NCBI GenBank assembly: GCA_037974665.1
Contig: CM075768.1
Coordinates: 7,713,501-7,777,500 of the forward strand
Origin: Ehretia macrophylla
Taxonomy: Eukaryota > Streptophyta > Magnoliopsida > Boraginales > Ehretiaceae
Length of the DNA: 64,000 nucleotides
Reading direction: 5' to 3'
Below the pieces are notes generated by a model. That model saw nothing but the letters and a program-made list of their open reading frames with translations, was not told the DNA's origin and made no database searches. A program made the translations under genes and the position numbers. Positions 12,079 through 23,934 of this stretch are shown piece by piece (the first letter of the stretch is position 1; each line of letters opens with the position of its first letter).

Positions 12079-14471
12079 TGTGAAATCCCAGATTTTATCT
12101 ACACGTGAAATTGTGTGTTTTGACCTGTATATGTGTTATTTGAGTTAGAATTCGCTAATTCTATGATTTATACTCCTATTACATGCTATGTGAGCATTCA
12201 TGAAAGTTTCGTAAAAATCGGCATTGAAAATTTTATCGACGAGTTTGTGAATAGTATTTTTGAAACATGTCCGCTAAAATTTTGAAATTGGTTTTTTTAG
12301 TGTTTGAAAACCTAGTCCTCGGATATTAATAGACCCGTGGCTGATTAAAACGGATTTTAAATTGGATTAGGAATTTTAAAGGCTTTTACACATCTTTTTA
12401 CAAAAATTGAGTTGTATAGCTATTTGTATGTATATGTATGCATATGAAAATGTTGTCACCTATACTTAAACTACTAAATATAGTGTATATGATAGATATA
12501 TGTGTAAGTAAGCAAAATAGTCTAAAATACAACATAAAGACTAAGAAATACAATTAAAAGACTAAAATTGACAACTTTGACTTCAGTATTTTAGTTTGAC
12601 TTAGCATATATATACATAATACATACATATTGCATTAAAACAAAACATAAAACACCTCCAATTCTCACCTACATGGCCGAAACTCCATAGACAAAAAAAG
12701 AGAGTTTTTCAACTATTTTTTCAAAGTACTTTTTCTTGAGAAAACTCATTTGAAGTCCAAATCTCTTCATCCAAAGTTGAATTTTGCTTGTTGGGCATCC
12801 ATTGCACACATTTCTAACATCATTTGGCATCAAAGGTGAGAGAAAAATTTTAGATCTAAGAATGCTATTCTTTGTCAATTTCATATAACTATATTTTTAT
12901 CCGATGTTTTGTTGAATTGTTTATAGATTATTGCTCAGTAGTTGCCAATGATCATTTATATATATTTATAGCTTATTTGATCGGTGGTAGCATATAGTTC
13001 TATTTTTCGGGTATTAAAGTTGGTTTATTGGTTGATTGTTGAATAATTGTTGTTGTGGTGGTTGGAATTGATTGGTTGTTGCTTTTAAAAGTTTGTTAAT
13101 TGCGGGGTAGTAATGTTGTAATGCTGAATTTTTGATTTGAATGTTGTAGCAAAAGTCCGAAAAATTCAGCCTAGGTGCATTGCCAAAATAGGGTTGTTGG
13201 ACTTGTTTTGGATGGCTTTTGGTTGATTTCCGATGGGGCTAATGTAGTTGCATGTGTGGTGGAGTGATATGAAGTGGTTTGGAGGTCATTGGATTAGTAG
13301 AATGTAAGTTATGAATTTTAGAAGTTTGTGTAGTCTTTCTTTGAAATGTTGAAATGTTGTCTTGGTTGTTGGGTCGTGTTGTGTAGTTGTTTCTTGAGTT
13401 ATTGTAAGGTAGATTCAGAATTGAATGCATGTTTAAATGTATGTTAAGTTGGGTGGCCTACTTTGTCATCTAACTTAGTTGTTTTAGTTGTTTATTTGAT
13501 GTTGTGTTGATTGGAATGTTATTAACTGATTGATGATTGATGATGATCTGGAGGACAACTACTTTGTTGTCTTTCCAGAATATGAGATGTTTATGATTAT
13601 TGCCATGAGTCTTGATAGTGTGTGCCACCTCTCGGGCAGTATCGGGCTGTCGGGTTGATAACGGCATGACTATCATAGACTACCCCCAGCTCGCATGGGC
13701 TGAGATACCATGGAGGGAGGGGCTAGATGAGGTACCTTAGTTATGTATTATGGGAGTTATAAGAAGATGGTTGAGATCGTGATGGCGTATGGAGCTACAT
13801 CAACTAGTGTATTCTTTCACAATTGAATGGTTATTTATATGATTGAATTGAAAAGTTGATGTTAATGAGTTTGTTGTTATTGTTGCTTATAGGATGATTT
13901 CCCAAAGGGTAAAGTAAATGTTTTCAAAAGATCTTTCGAATCCTCACTGAGCTTTGTTATATATAAGCTCACCCTCATTTGTTTATTGTCATCAGGTGTA
14001 GTTGAACCAGACTTTGAGTACGTTCCTCAGGAAGCTGAGTATGTGCCTTCTGTGGAGGAGTCTTATGTGTCGGGGTCATATCCATGAGTTTGTCTTAGCT
14101 TTTGTAGCATGTTGTATTGTACAACTTACTTAAAGATAATGATTTGTATGATACTAGTTTAGTGGTCTTCCTTTTGATTATATTAGGTTGCTAGACTAGT
14201 TTATAATCTATTTTGCAAATGTATATTATAGCTCGTGGTATGTTGTTGAAACGGAGGCATATAGCTTGTGGTTGGTATGTAGTTTGGTTGTTTAATATAT
14301 GGTATTGAATGTTGATGAATGGTTGTGGAGTTGTTGATGATATTTGAAGTTGGTTGTGTGTTGTTATAAAGGGTTGGCTTAGAGCCCTGATGTCCGTGTT
14401 ACAAACGTTATAATGCTGAAATTTCGTTGCGTCTTGACTGATTGTAAGTGGGGTCGAGTTGGGGCATGACA
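12079..14471 (+). mobile_element. Solo LTR B (gypsy type, 2393 bp)
   Basis: It starts TGTGAAATCCCAG and ends GTTGGGGCATGACA. TTGTC flanks both sides (12074-12078 and 14472-14476). The empty site is intact in the 3' LTR of element A (GACATTGTCTTCCC near 30684). It has no internal region, so it is a solo LTR. It carries CTACTTT hairpins at about 13454-13478 and 13551-13576, the TATCGGGCTGTC region at 13601-13680, and a GAGCTT/AAGCTC hairpin at 13949-13970 followed by CAGGT at 13993. Confidence 0.93.
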
Positions 14472-14753
14472 TTGTCTTCCTTTTATTTTTGATTGAGTAT
14501 TTAATTTCATATGGTGGTTTGAGAAGTTTGTAAGGATCTTAATATTTGGAATTTTGTATTTCTTGACTTCGAATATTATTATTTCGTTGCGTTTGGTTTA
14601 ACGCTCTGTTAGTTTGTAGTCTAAGTAATACGTGATTATTAATTGTTGGAACTTCAATGCCTTGCGTTCTTAGGAAGGACGTTCCTTCTTAATTCGCGGC
14701 ATGTGACGCCTTATGAATAATAATAATAATAAAAAGTTGAGGCGTTACAATTA

Positions 14754-14764
14754 TGGTATCAGAG
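14754..14764 (+). promoter_or_regulatory. Primer binding site of element A
   Basis: TGGTATCAGAG lies 5 bp inside the 5' LTR end. This is the usual plant gypsy PBS complementary to the 3' end of initiator Met tRNA; it primes minus-strand DNA synthesis. Confidence 0.85.
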
Positions 14765-15095
14765 AGTAGATTATGACCATGTTGGACCTAGGTGCGGGTT
14801 TTGGGTAATGATATTGTATAACGCATAATGTCACTATAATTTAAAATGACTTTTTCTTTTGTTTTAAGTGTTATGTTTTGGTTGTAATATAGGAGAATTA
14901 TGGCCCCTAGAAAGAGGACAACTACAAATGTCCGCCTCATACCTGCCCAAAGCTCAGACGATGACGTACCTATCATTGAACATACGAAGCAACCGATGGT
15001 TAATGATGACGTGGATAGTGGAGAAGATTCTGATGGAGGCAAGGAGGCCCTCTATCAGAGATTGGCGCATAAGGAGTGTCGTGAACACAAAGGAG

Positions 15096-15112
15096 AGCTA
15101 GACGAACATATA
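15096..15112 (+). repeat. 17-bp target-site duplication of the L1 LINE, left copy
   Basis: AGCTAGACGAACATATA here is repeated at 18065-18081, on either side of the minus-strand L1. Confidence 0.93.
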
Positions 15113-18064
15113 TTTTTTTTTAAAAAAAGAAGGATGGTGCCCTCTGAAATTTTATTAATACCAAAAAAAAAAAGTTACAAAACCGAAAGGGGACATATAG
15201 CCTAACCTTCGTGGGAAGATAGGGGACTTACCTACCTCATCGTCCATCTACTCTAAAAGGAGTACAAACACTCATTTTTACAAAGATCTATAAAGAAATA
15301 AAATCTAGAAAATAAATTACAATTAAATCCTATGTCAGACCCTAAAACAAGGCAATCCAAGCTTATCTATCCTGATCATTCCTTGAAGCACTTTATGGTC
15401 TGTTGCATCTTGTAGTATAGTTGCACACAATGCTTTAGCTCCCACATTAGCAAGATAGTTAGTTGGTTGATTACCTTCACGGAGGATGTGAGTAAGAGTC
15501 CCATTGTAAGCATTCAGATATTTTCTTACTCTCCTTAGGTCCTGAGTAATATCCCATGAACCTTGTTTGTTCCTGCACACAAGCTGAACTGCACTTAAAG
15601 AATTCATTTCTTCCCAAACATTATAAAAGCCCAAATCTAAACACAATCTAAGACTATAATTAAGAAGTAACTCAACTTTTATAGTAGATTGAGTGGAGAA
15701 AGGAACAGAGAAACATCTAAACAAGTTGCCTTTACTGTCTCGAATAATACCTCATCCTCCTGCTAGCTTTGATTGACCTTGAACACTTCTATCAACATTA
15801 AGCTTCACATAATTGGAAATAGGTTTCAGCCATCGAACCACTTTAATTTCTTTCATTTTCTTCCCAGAAACAGCACAATTGAAATGTTCGAAAATAGAGA
15901 TGTCACTCTTCCATTGCTTCCTTTTAATGAGGCCAGCTTGGTTTAGTTGGTACACAAGATTGCACACTTTCCAAATAACTTTCTGCCCACACATCTTCAT
16001 GTTTAAATGTTTAGAGGCATTTCTTGTTTCCCAAAGAAACCAAATGATATATAAAGGAATCATGATTCTCACATGACCTTTACAAATGAAATCTCCAGAA
16101 AATAACCAAGTAGAAAACCAGTGAGAATAATTAGAGGAGTTAAGGATATTTACTCCAAACATATTAGCAAAGAACATCCAAACTTCGTTGGCAATCTTAC
16201 CATTAAGAAGACAATGTGGTAATGATTCAATATCCTCATAGCATTGGCATTTAGAGGCAATGTGCATACCTTTCTTTTGTAATCTTTCATCAGTCGGTAA
16301 CCACTTCTTAATAGTCCTCCAGGCAAGCATAGAAATTTTTGTGGGTATTGATTTGTCCCAAATTTTCTAAAAAATGAGTCTTCTAGCTCCTGCATTTTTG
16401 CAAACTTCCCAAGCTATTTTAAGACTAAACTCCCCATTGTTAGTAAAAGACCACACTGGTGTATCAATTAAGCCAGAATCAAATTGAACACTTTTTTTTT
16501 CAAAAAAATAACTAGGCACAATGTCACATAATTTCTTATTGTGCCAATTCTCATTTTCAAGGAATTTATGAACTTGGTAGTCAGGATGGTTTTGATTAGG
16601 AAAGATGTATTGGAGAGGTTATCACCCATCCATATATCTTTCCAGAAACTTATGTTACATTTACCAAGGTTCCATCTCACATAAAGTTCACAATCCTCAG
16701 CAACTGCCTTTATACGTTTCTAGGTTTTAGAATCTTTGATTCTAATTTGAGCTTCCAGGGGATGCTTCCCTTTACAATAGCAATTAGACATGTAAGTGGC
16801 CCTTATCAAACTCCTAAACTTCCACCAAAGCTTAAAAGACATGGCTTTAATAATATCTGAAAAATGTCTAAAACCCAGACCACCTTCCCCTTTGGGCTTA
16901 CAAGCCTCCTCCCAGGTACACCAATGGATTCTTCTAGCAGTGCTAGTCGAACGCCATAGAAATTTATTAAACAAACATCCCAATTTAGTCTACACTTGTT
17001 TGGTAGGTTTCAAAACTTGAAGTAAATACATAGGCATAGAAGTAAGAGTGCTTTGAAGTAGAACAATTTTACCTCCTGCAAAAAGTAACTTATTTTCCCA
17101 ACCTAAAATTCTGTTTTTGATTTTCTGAAGAAGGTCTTCAAACAAAATATTCTTCTTTCTTCCCTTATGAAGGGGCACACCCAAGTAAACAATTGGCAGT
17201 TGTTATCGTCTGAAACTAGTAACCTCAGCAATGATAGAAGCCCTTATGACAAGAGTATGAGAAGGCAAAAAGTAGCCACTTTAGATTGGTTAACTTTTTG
17301 ACCAGATACTTTTTCATAGTCCTCAAGAAATTTCATAATTCTAGCCAGAGAATTTTTGCTACCATTGGAAAAAATAGCAATGTCATTAGCAAATGCTAAA
17401 TGAGAAACAATAGTAGAACAGCCAGTGCTATATTTCATAGAAGGATATGATCTAAAGAGATGGGATAGTCCTCTAGACAGATATTATGCAGCAATGATGA
17501 ACAATGATGGAGATATTAGATCTCCCTACCTGAGGCCTCTTCCATATTTGAAAAAGCCACAATTCTCCCCATTCACCAGCAAAGAAAACTAGCAATTAGA
17601 GATACAATTCTTAATTTTAGAAATCCAGGCATCATTAAATCCAAATGCTTCAAGCATAAAATAGATGAAGTTCCAGTTCAATCTATCATAGGCTTTCATC
17701 ATGTCAAGTTTGAGAATAATATTACCTCATCTGAATTTATGATCTAGCTTGTGGACCATCTCTTGAGCCAACAAAATATTGTCCTCAATATGCCTTCCAG
17801 GTACAAAACCACTATGTTGCTCAGAGATCAATTTTGGAAGTATCTTAGCTAACCTGCCATTCAAAATTTTTGTTAAAATTTTATTAAAGACATTGCATAA
17901 ACTGATAAGTCTGAACTCAGTCCACTTTCTAGGAGCTGAAGTTTTAGGAATGATGGCAATAGCGGTAGCTGTGACCCCCTTAGGGATCTCCGATCCATTA
18001 AAGAAATCCAGGACTGCTTCTTGCAAATCAGTAGCAATAATATCCTAACAATTCTGGTAAAAGA
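15113..18064 (-). mobile_element. 5'-truncated L1-type LINE in gag of element A
   Basis: The 3' end is at 15113, with a short A-rich tail (T-run on +) and an AATAAAATTTC signal. Reading leftward from 18064 the minus strand gives RT motifs (IPKTSAPRKWTEFRLISLCN, then SEQHSGFVPGRH near 17770-17960). Next come the catalytic box region as LAFANDIAIFS (usual FADD, second position mutated, near 17380), a zinc-binding RT domain (WRTIKKWLPTDERL, near 16300), and an RNase H-like domain near 15340-15800. It lacks ORF1 and the endonuclease, so it is 5' truncated as is common for LINEs. Stops interrupt it. The 17-bp TSD proves target-primed insertion. Confidence 0.9.
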
Positions 18065-18833
18065 AGCTAGACGAACATATAGCCCTTGAAAAGTTCCAGA
18101 ACATGCACCCACCCTATTTTGAAAGAAATGAAGAACTCCAAGAGGCTAACAAGTGGTTGACTACTTTGGAAAGAATGTTTTGGACCTTGAAGTATAATGA
18201 AGATCGAAGGATACCCTTTAGCACGCATATGCTCAAAGGTATGGACCTTGATTGATGGAACTTGAAGCTGGAAGAGGCAACAGAAGAATTGACTAGTTGG
18301 GGAGAATTTCGAAGGATGTTTGAAGTTGAATTCTATCCATTTGCTTATCATAATACAAAGGTGGCCAAGTTTGCCAATTTGAGGCAAAGAGAATTGACTG
18401 TTCCATAATATGCAAGGAAGTTCACTGAATTAGCTCGTTTTGCCCCATATACGGTCCTTAACGAGTATGAAAAAGCAAAAAAGTTTGAGAGAAGTCTAAA
18501 TGCTGAAATTCGTATCCATGTTGTGTCTCGTTTACACAACACATTGCGTGAGGTCGTGGAGGCTGCCTTTTTAATGGAGGAAGACTTGAAATCTTTACAA
18601 CGAGACAACAAAAGGAAAAGAATAGCTAGTCCTAGTCAACATAAAGGAGGACAATCAAAGAAACTACTAGTAGCATATGGTAACAATAATGCATCAAAGT
18701 GTACTACACGTGGAGGTTCTTACCCTCTTGAGAAATGTCGTTGGATCATTGTATCTTGTTTCAATTGTGGAGAGAAAGGCCATTTGATTAAGGACTATCC
18801 AATGATGGAATGAAAGATCTGGAACCCCGGACC

Positions 18834-19640
18834 AAAGAAAGATGGAAAGGAGCTGTAAAATCGTACTTGCCTCTTTGCACTCATCAATGCGGATGCTCAA
18901 GCTTCTGAGGATGTTGTGTCAGGTATCCTTCTTGTCATGACAACTTATGCACATGTGCTTGTGGATTCTGGCTCTAATTACTCATTTGTATCCCCTTCTT
19001 TTGCTAAATCATTTAACATTATGCCTACATTACGTGAACTAGAATTATGTGTAACAACTCCCCTAGGGAGATCAATTATGGTTAATGTAGAATATGAAAA
19101 TTGCCTAGTCTCAGTGGGTGATCGACAACTACCTACTGAGTTGATAGAGTTAGAAATGAAAGATTTTGACATAATCCTGGGCATGGATTGGTTAGTCGCC
19201 TATCATGGTCATATTAATTGTTTTGGGAAGAGGGTGATTTTCTATGTGCTCGGAGAAGCTGAATTTGAATTTGTTGGAAGAAAACAACAAGTGCCTAAGG
19301 TTATGTTGGCTTTGAAGGCTCAAAAAATGTTGGCCAAGGGATATAGTGCATTCTTATCAAATGTGGTGAGCACCAGGTCTAGTGAGCCAAAATTGGAAGA
19401 CATACTTATAGCATGTGAATTTCTCGACGTATTTTCTAAAGATATTCCAGGACTTCTTCCTGATATGGAGGTTGAATTCGAAATCAATTTAGTCCCTGGG
19501 ACGGGACCAATCTCTAAACTTCATTACCGCATGGCACCTGTAAAACTCATGGAATTGAAAATACAACTGCATGAGTTATTGGACAAAGGAAAAATTTGCC
19601 CTAATGATAACCTTGGGGTGCACCTATACTCTTTGTAAAA
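18834..19640 (+). pseudogene. Protease and RT start of element A
   Basis: The open run 18916-19638 holds the aspartic protease, with VDSGSNYSFVSPSFA (catalytic D-S-G) and IILGMDWLVAYHG. It then passes through the protease-RT linker ([29 protein letters not shown]) into the start of RT. The protease would cut the polyprotein. The frame shifts at about 19620 where a run of A follows CTTTGTAA; RT continues in the next frame. Confidence 0.85.
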
Positions 19641-20139
19641 AAAAAGATAGGAACATGCGCTTGTGCATTGATTATCGTGAGTTAAACAAGGCTACTATCA
19701 AGAATAGATACTTTTTACCAAGAATAGATGACTTGTTTGATCAATTACAAAGAGCCAATGTATTCTCAAAAATAGATTTAAGGTCAGTGTATCATCAGTT
19801 AAAGATTAAGGCTGAAGACATACCTAAGACGGCATTTAGAACAAGGTACAGGCATTATGAATTTGTTGTGATACCATTTGGATTAATGAACGCGCCAACT
19901 ACTTTCATGGATTTGATGAATAAAGTCTTCAAACCCTTTTTGGATCAATTTGTAGTAGTGTTCATAGATGATATACTTTTGTATTCCAAGGATCATGTAG
20001 AGCACAAGGCACATTTGAGAATGGTGTTACAAGTCCTAAGAGAGAAGAAACTATTTGCAAAACTTAAGAAGTACGAATTTTAGTTGTCAAAAGTTGCTTT
20101 CTTAGGACATATAATCTCAAAGAAAGGTGTGGCAGTAGA
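19571..20139 (+). pseudogene. RT domain of element A, first part
   Basis: It shows the usual gypsy RT boxes in order: [47 protein letters not shown], then [13 protein letters not shown] with the catalytic FIDD box. RT is interrupted right after GVAVD at 20139 by a composite LTR block and resumes at 23287 ([15 protein letters not shown]). A stop (TAG in place of TGG) lies near 20082. Confidence 0.9.
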
Positions 20140-23100
20140 TATGACACCATAACCCAAACATATAGTTATTTTATTAATTTGCATATATTTGTATGCATTA
20201 ATTGACATATTTATTGATTTACTTGCATTTGCCTCGTTTAACGTGCATTACGTTCATTCATGTGTATTTGTGTGTTTTAAATATCGTAGGCATTAATTAA
20301 ATTCTACGGATTTACAATAGCAAAAGTAATTTAGTGAAATTGTAACCGAATGGAAAACTAGCAATAGCATTTAGTTAGGAGGGCAAAGTAGTCAATTGGC
20401 TAACATAAAATCCTATCTACTAAAATAAAACAAACAACATATATCAGTCTCTACACATACATACACACAAAAGAAGAAAAGAAAAAAGAGAAAAAAAATA
20501 GGAAAAAAAGGAAAGAAGAAGAGGAATTGAGCCTTGTACATCCATGTTTACTTGCAATTCTTCCATTTTAGCAAATTGAAGATGAAGGATGAGGAGCTAG
20601 GGCCTAAGATTGCATATTTGAACTCGTCTTATCTTGTTCTACGTATCTACCGATTGTTTTTCACATTGTGGAACAAAAAAAAGTGAGGGCTATTTTCTAA
20701 AATTGAGTTTTAAAGTAAAGTTATTGGTTATATAACTACTTATATATGTTGTATATGCTTATATATTTTTATGATTCATGCTAGATAAGTTGTTTAGTGC
20801 ACTTTAATTGAATTTTAGTTAGATGGAAGTATGACTTGATGTAGATGTTGTATAAGTTGAGTTAAATGTTGTTAAGTGTGGTCGGAGTCGATTAATGTTA
20901 TGAAGTGGTTTTTCGGGCTTGTTGGGCTTATTTTAGATGGCTTTTGGGTTGCTCTTGTGGTGGTTTAGGTGCTTGCTTAAGTGGTTAAGTGATAGGAGAA
21001 GGTTCAGCGGTTGTTTGGTTGTTAAATTTTGAGTTATGTTGATTGAAAGTTGGGTTTATGTTACTTTGAATTACTTGAATGTTATCGTAGGTTGTCTTGC
21101 ATTGTTTGTGTGGTTGGAACTTGAGTTGGTATTAAGTAGGCTCGGGGTTGGTAAAATGTTGAAGTGTGTGTTGAGTTTGGATGATCTACTTTGTCATCTA
21201 ACTAAGTGTTTATAAGTGTTGAGTACTAATTGTTGAAGTGTTGAATTGTTGGTTGTAAATGTTGTAGTGTTGGGAGACAACCTACTTTGTTGTTCTCTCA
21301 GGATGTAAGTGTTAAGTGTTAAATGTTGTGAGGCATGATAGGGTTGTGTCACCTCGAGCGGTATTGGGCTTGCCAGGTTGCATTGACACGATTATCATGT
21401 TCTATCCCCTATCCCGCATGATCGGAGAATGTTCATGGGGTGTGGGTCTAGCTTGGGTACTTCCGGAATATATCAGTGGGAGAAATAAGAAGTTGGTTGA
21501 GTTCGTGACGACAGTATAAGGAGCTACATCAACAAGTGTTATTGTATCCTTATTGTTTGGTTACTTATATTGCTATATTTGAATTGTTGATGTTTGTTGT
21601 GCATTCATTGTTTCCAAGGGTGTTTTTGAAAGGTTTTTCACAAAAATGATTTCAAAACCTCCTATTGAACTCTTGCTGAGTTGGTGGAAACTCACCCTAT
21701 TTGCTAACCTTTCAGGTGAGCCTGAGTAGGAGCCAGTGTATGTGCCTCAGGAAGTTGAGGTTGAGCCTTATATGGATGAGTCATATATGCCAGAGCCTCA
21801 CCCTTGGGTGCTTGCTTGGATGTCTCACATGTTGTCTTAAGCTTATGTTTATGTTGTATTGTATCAAGTCTTGGAGTTTGTAATGTTGAAGTTTAATTTA
21901 AGTTAGTGGTTTGTATTTAATGCTAGCTTAGTTGGTTTATTTTGGTTATGTATATATTGATAAGCTAGCTTAGTAGTCGATTTTGAATATGTTTATTATG
22001 GTTTGTCGTAAATGGTTGATACGGAGGCATTATACTTTGTTTTAAATGTTGGTTGGTCAGAATATGAAATATTTTGGTTGCCTTGTGGTTTGTTGAAGTT
22101 ATTGTTGGATGTGGGTTGTTTGAAGTTGAACCGGTTTAGGGTTCTGTTGTCCATATTACAGATGTTATAATGTCGAAGTTCTGCCACGTCCTGACTTGAT
22201 CATAAGTGGGGTGGTGTTGGGGCGTGACACCTTTTACAATGAGTAAATCTTGTTCTTGTTATCGACTCTTAATTGATATATTCAAGTTATAGCTTGCTTA
22301 TTCCTATGTGCATTTATACATGCATAACATGTTTTATGAAATCATTTGTGAAAAGATCAAATGTTGAGAAAATTCCCTTCCTGGTAACCCTCATTGAGCT
22401 AGTCGTAGCTCACCCTTTTCTCTATCATTTCAGGAGAGATATCGAGGATTTCTGTCTTATGTGATCCTTGTTTGTTGATGTGATTGATGAACTACTTGAT
22501 ACACTAAACTTATTCTTTTGGACAATATTGATGTAACTAAATACTACTATTCTTTTAAGGCCTAGACACCTAAAGGTTGGTTAGATGTTAGGTTTGAACA
22601 GGTGATTCGAGGTTTTGTGAATATATAACTTGTTGATGTAACCTGTTATGGCCGATGACCTTGGTAGTACTTTTGGAAACTTTACAGATTATAAAATGGG
22701 TGTACAAGTTGTCAATTTATCAATTACAAGTTTTAAGTGTTACAAACATCATGTTTCGGCCTTAGCCTTCAAAAGTGTCCGGGTCGGGGCGTGACATATA
22801 TGCTTGTTGTAGATGTTTGTGTTGCTAAGGGTTGAAATTTGCATTATAATGGTGGCTTTGTTGGAATTATGTAAATATGTCTTAAGTTGTTTACTTTATG
22901 TTTGGAAGTTGTTAAGTTCTGAATCCATGTAAGTAAGTAATATGTATGCCTTACTTTAAAGTTGGTAGTAGATGGATTTGGTTGTATATGGCATATAAGC
23001 TTGGCCAAGTGTTTAAGCCTAAGCTCGGTAGTCTACATTGAACTTGTGTACCTTTATGTCTTTGTGTAAGATAGCCTGGACAACTGAATTTGTAGAGTTG

Positions 23101-23286
23101 ATGTATGCGTAATGACCAATGGATGTATTGTTTGAATCTTCTGTTGTTAAATGAAGTGTTGTACAGGTTTTGGTTTGGCCTAAGTACAAGAGAAACTCCA
23201 TTCGTTTTTTTTCGTTTTTCGTGCCTTGAGGATTGGATCAGGTTGTTATATCGAGACTTTGTTCCGTGAGGGATCGGGTCATCACA
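20140..23286 (+). mobile_element. Composite LTR block: one LTR start, three LTR-like ends
   Basis: GTAGA at 20135-20139 and 23287-23291 flanks the block as a 5-bp TSD. The start (TATGACACC) looks like TGTGACACC with one G-to-A change. There are three 3'-end signatures: GTTGGGGCGTGACA ending at 22229, CGGGTCGGGGCGTGACA ending at 22796, and GGGATCGGGTCATCACA ending at 23286. The part 20140-22229 is a complete LTR-like unit with CTACTTT hairpins (21180-21198, 21272-21299), a TTGGGCTTGCC hairpin (21333-21399) and GAGTT/AACTC (21679-21694). The segment 22230-22796 repeats only the 3' third, with GAGCTA/TAGCTC at 22396-22411. The segment 22798-23286 is the last part of a third LTR. This may be nested insertions that later lost their left parts by recombination. 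Confidence 0.75.
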
Positions 23287-23870
23287 GTAGACCCACAAAA
23301 GATCGAGGCCGTGACTAATTGGCCAAGTCCATCTTCGGTGACTGAGATACGTAGCTTTCTTGGACTGGCAGGTTACTACCATAAGTTTGTTGAAGGATTT
23401 TCTCGAATAGCTACCCCTATGACGTGCCTCATGCGAAAAGGAGCAAAGTTTGAATGGAGCCTCGAATGTGAAAAGGCCTTTCAAGAGTTGAAACGTCGCC
23501 TAGTAACGGCACATGTGCTTATACTTCTTAAGGGTACCAAAGGTTTTTGCCATGTATAGTGATGCATCTCGTAGTGGACTGGGATGTGTATTGATGTAAC
23601 ATGACAAGGTTATTGCATATGCTTCAAGGCAGCTGAAAAACTATGAACAAAATTATCCCAGTCATGATTTGGAATTGACAACTGTAGTATTTGCTTTGAA
23701 AATGTGGAGACACTATCTATATGGAGTAACTTGTGAGGTGTTTACGGATCATCAAAGCTTAAAGGACTATGACGTGGAAATACACTATCACTCAGGAAAA
23801 GCTAACAAAGTAGCCGATGCTCTGAGTAGAAGACCCCATGGTGGAGTGTCAACACTGATCACATCACAAG
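23287..23870 (+). pseudogene. RT end and RNase H of element A
   Basis: RT resumes with [15 protein letters not shown] and [19 protein letters not shown], and ends with [18 protein letters not shown]. RNase H follows ([14 protein letters not shown], a stop where Gln is usual, [44 protein letters not shown], then [23 protein letters not shown]). Between DHQSLK and DYDVEI about 20-24 residues that are normal in this family (the YLFTQKELN...RRWLEL part) are missing in frame, a deletion of roughly 70 bp. A frameshift lies near 23555. Confidence 0.85.
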
Positions 23871-23934
23871 AGAAGTTGGTTGAAAAAATGGAGAGTTATG
23901 AATTGAAGTACTCCATAAGACCGATGGTTCTATT

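Larger units (their letters stand above)
10364..14749 (+). mobile_element. 5' LTR of element A (carries a MITE and solo LTR B)
   Basis: Without solo LTR B and its TSD it is about 1988 bp, and about 1540 bp without the MITE as well. A TATA-like ATATATAAATG lies near 10804. Four TTGGC/GCCAA hairpin repeats lie at about 11533-11664. The end region has ATAATAATAAT followed by GAGGCGTTACA. It differs from the 3' LTR at many positions, which implies an old insertion. Confidence 0.85.
14900..18813 (+). pseudogene. gag of element A, split by an L1 LINE
   Basis: The frame opens with MAPRKRTTTNVRLIPA at 14900 and is cut at 15112 by the L1. It resumes at 18082 with ALEKFQNMHPPYFE. The retrotransposon gag domain follows (EANKWLTTLERMFW, then a decayed WNLKLEEATEELTSWGEFRRMF). 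It ends with a zinc knuckle near 18760-18800 that reads CFNCGEKGHLIKDYP: the fourth ligand is Tyr in place of Cys, one G-to-A change. In-frame stops lie near 18255 (a TGA where TGG is usual) and near 18405. The protein would package element RNA. It is now dead. Confidence 0.85.

Noticed and set aside
14900..15205. Possible small nuclear protein (MAPRKRTTT...)
   Set aside because: It is the start of gag of element A. The last part of the frame runs into the inserted LINE.
15335..15724. Host RNase H gene on the minus strand
   Set aside because: It is the 3' part of the inserted L1, inside its TSDs.
18916..19638. Possible host aspartic protease gene
   Set aside because: The protease is embedded between gag and RT of element A with matching order and frame shifts.
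22951..23484. 177-codon minus-strand ORF
   Set aside because: It runs across the LTR end at 23286 and antisense to RT of element A; no domain is recognised.
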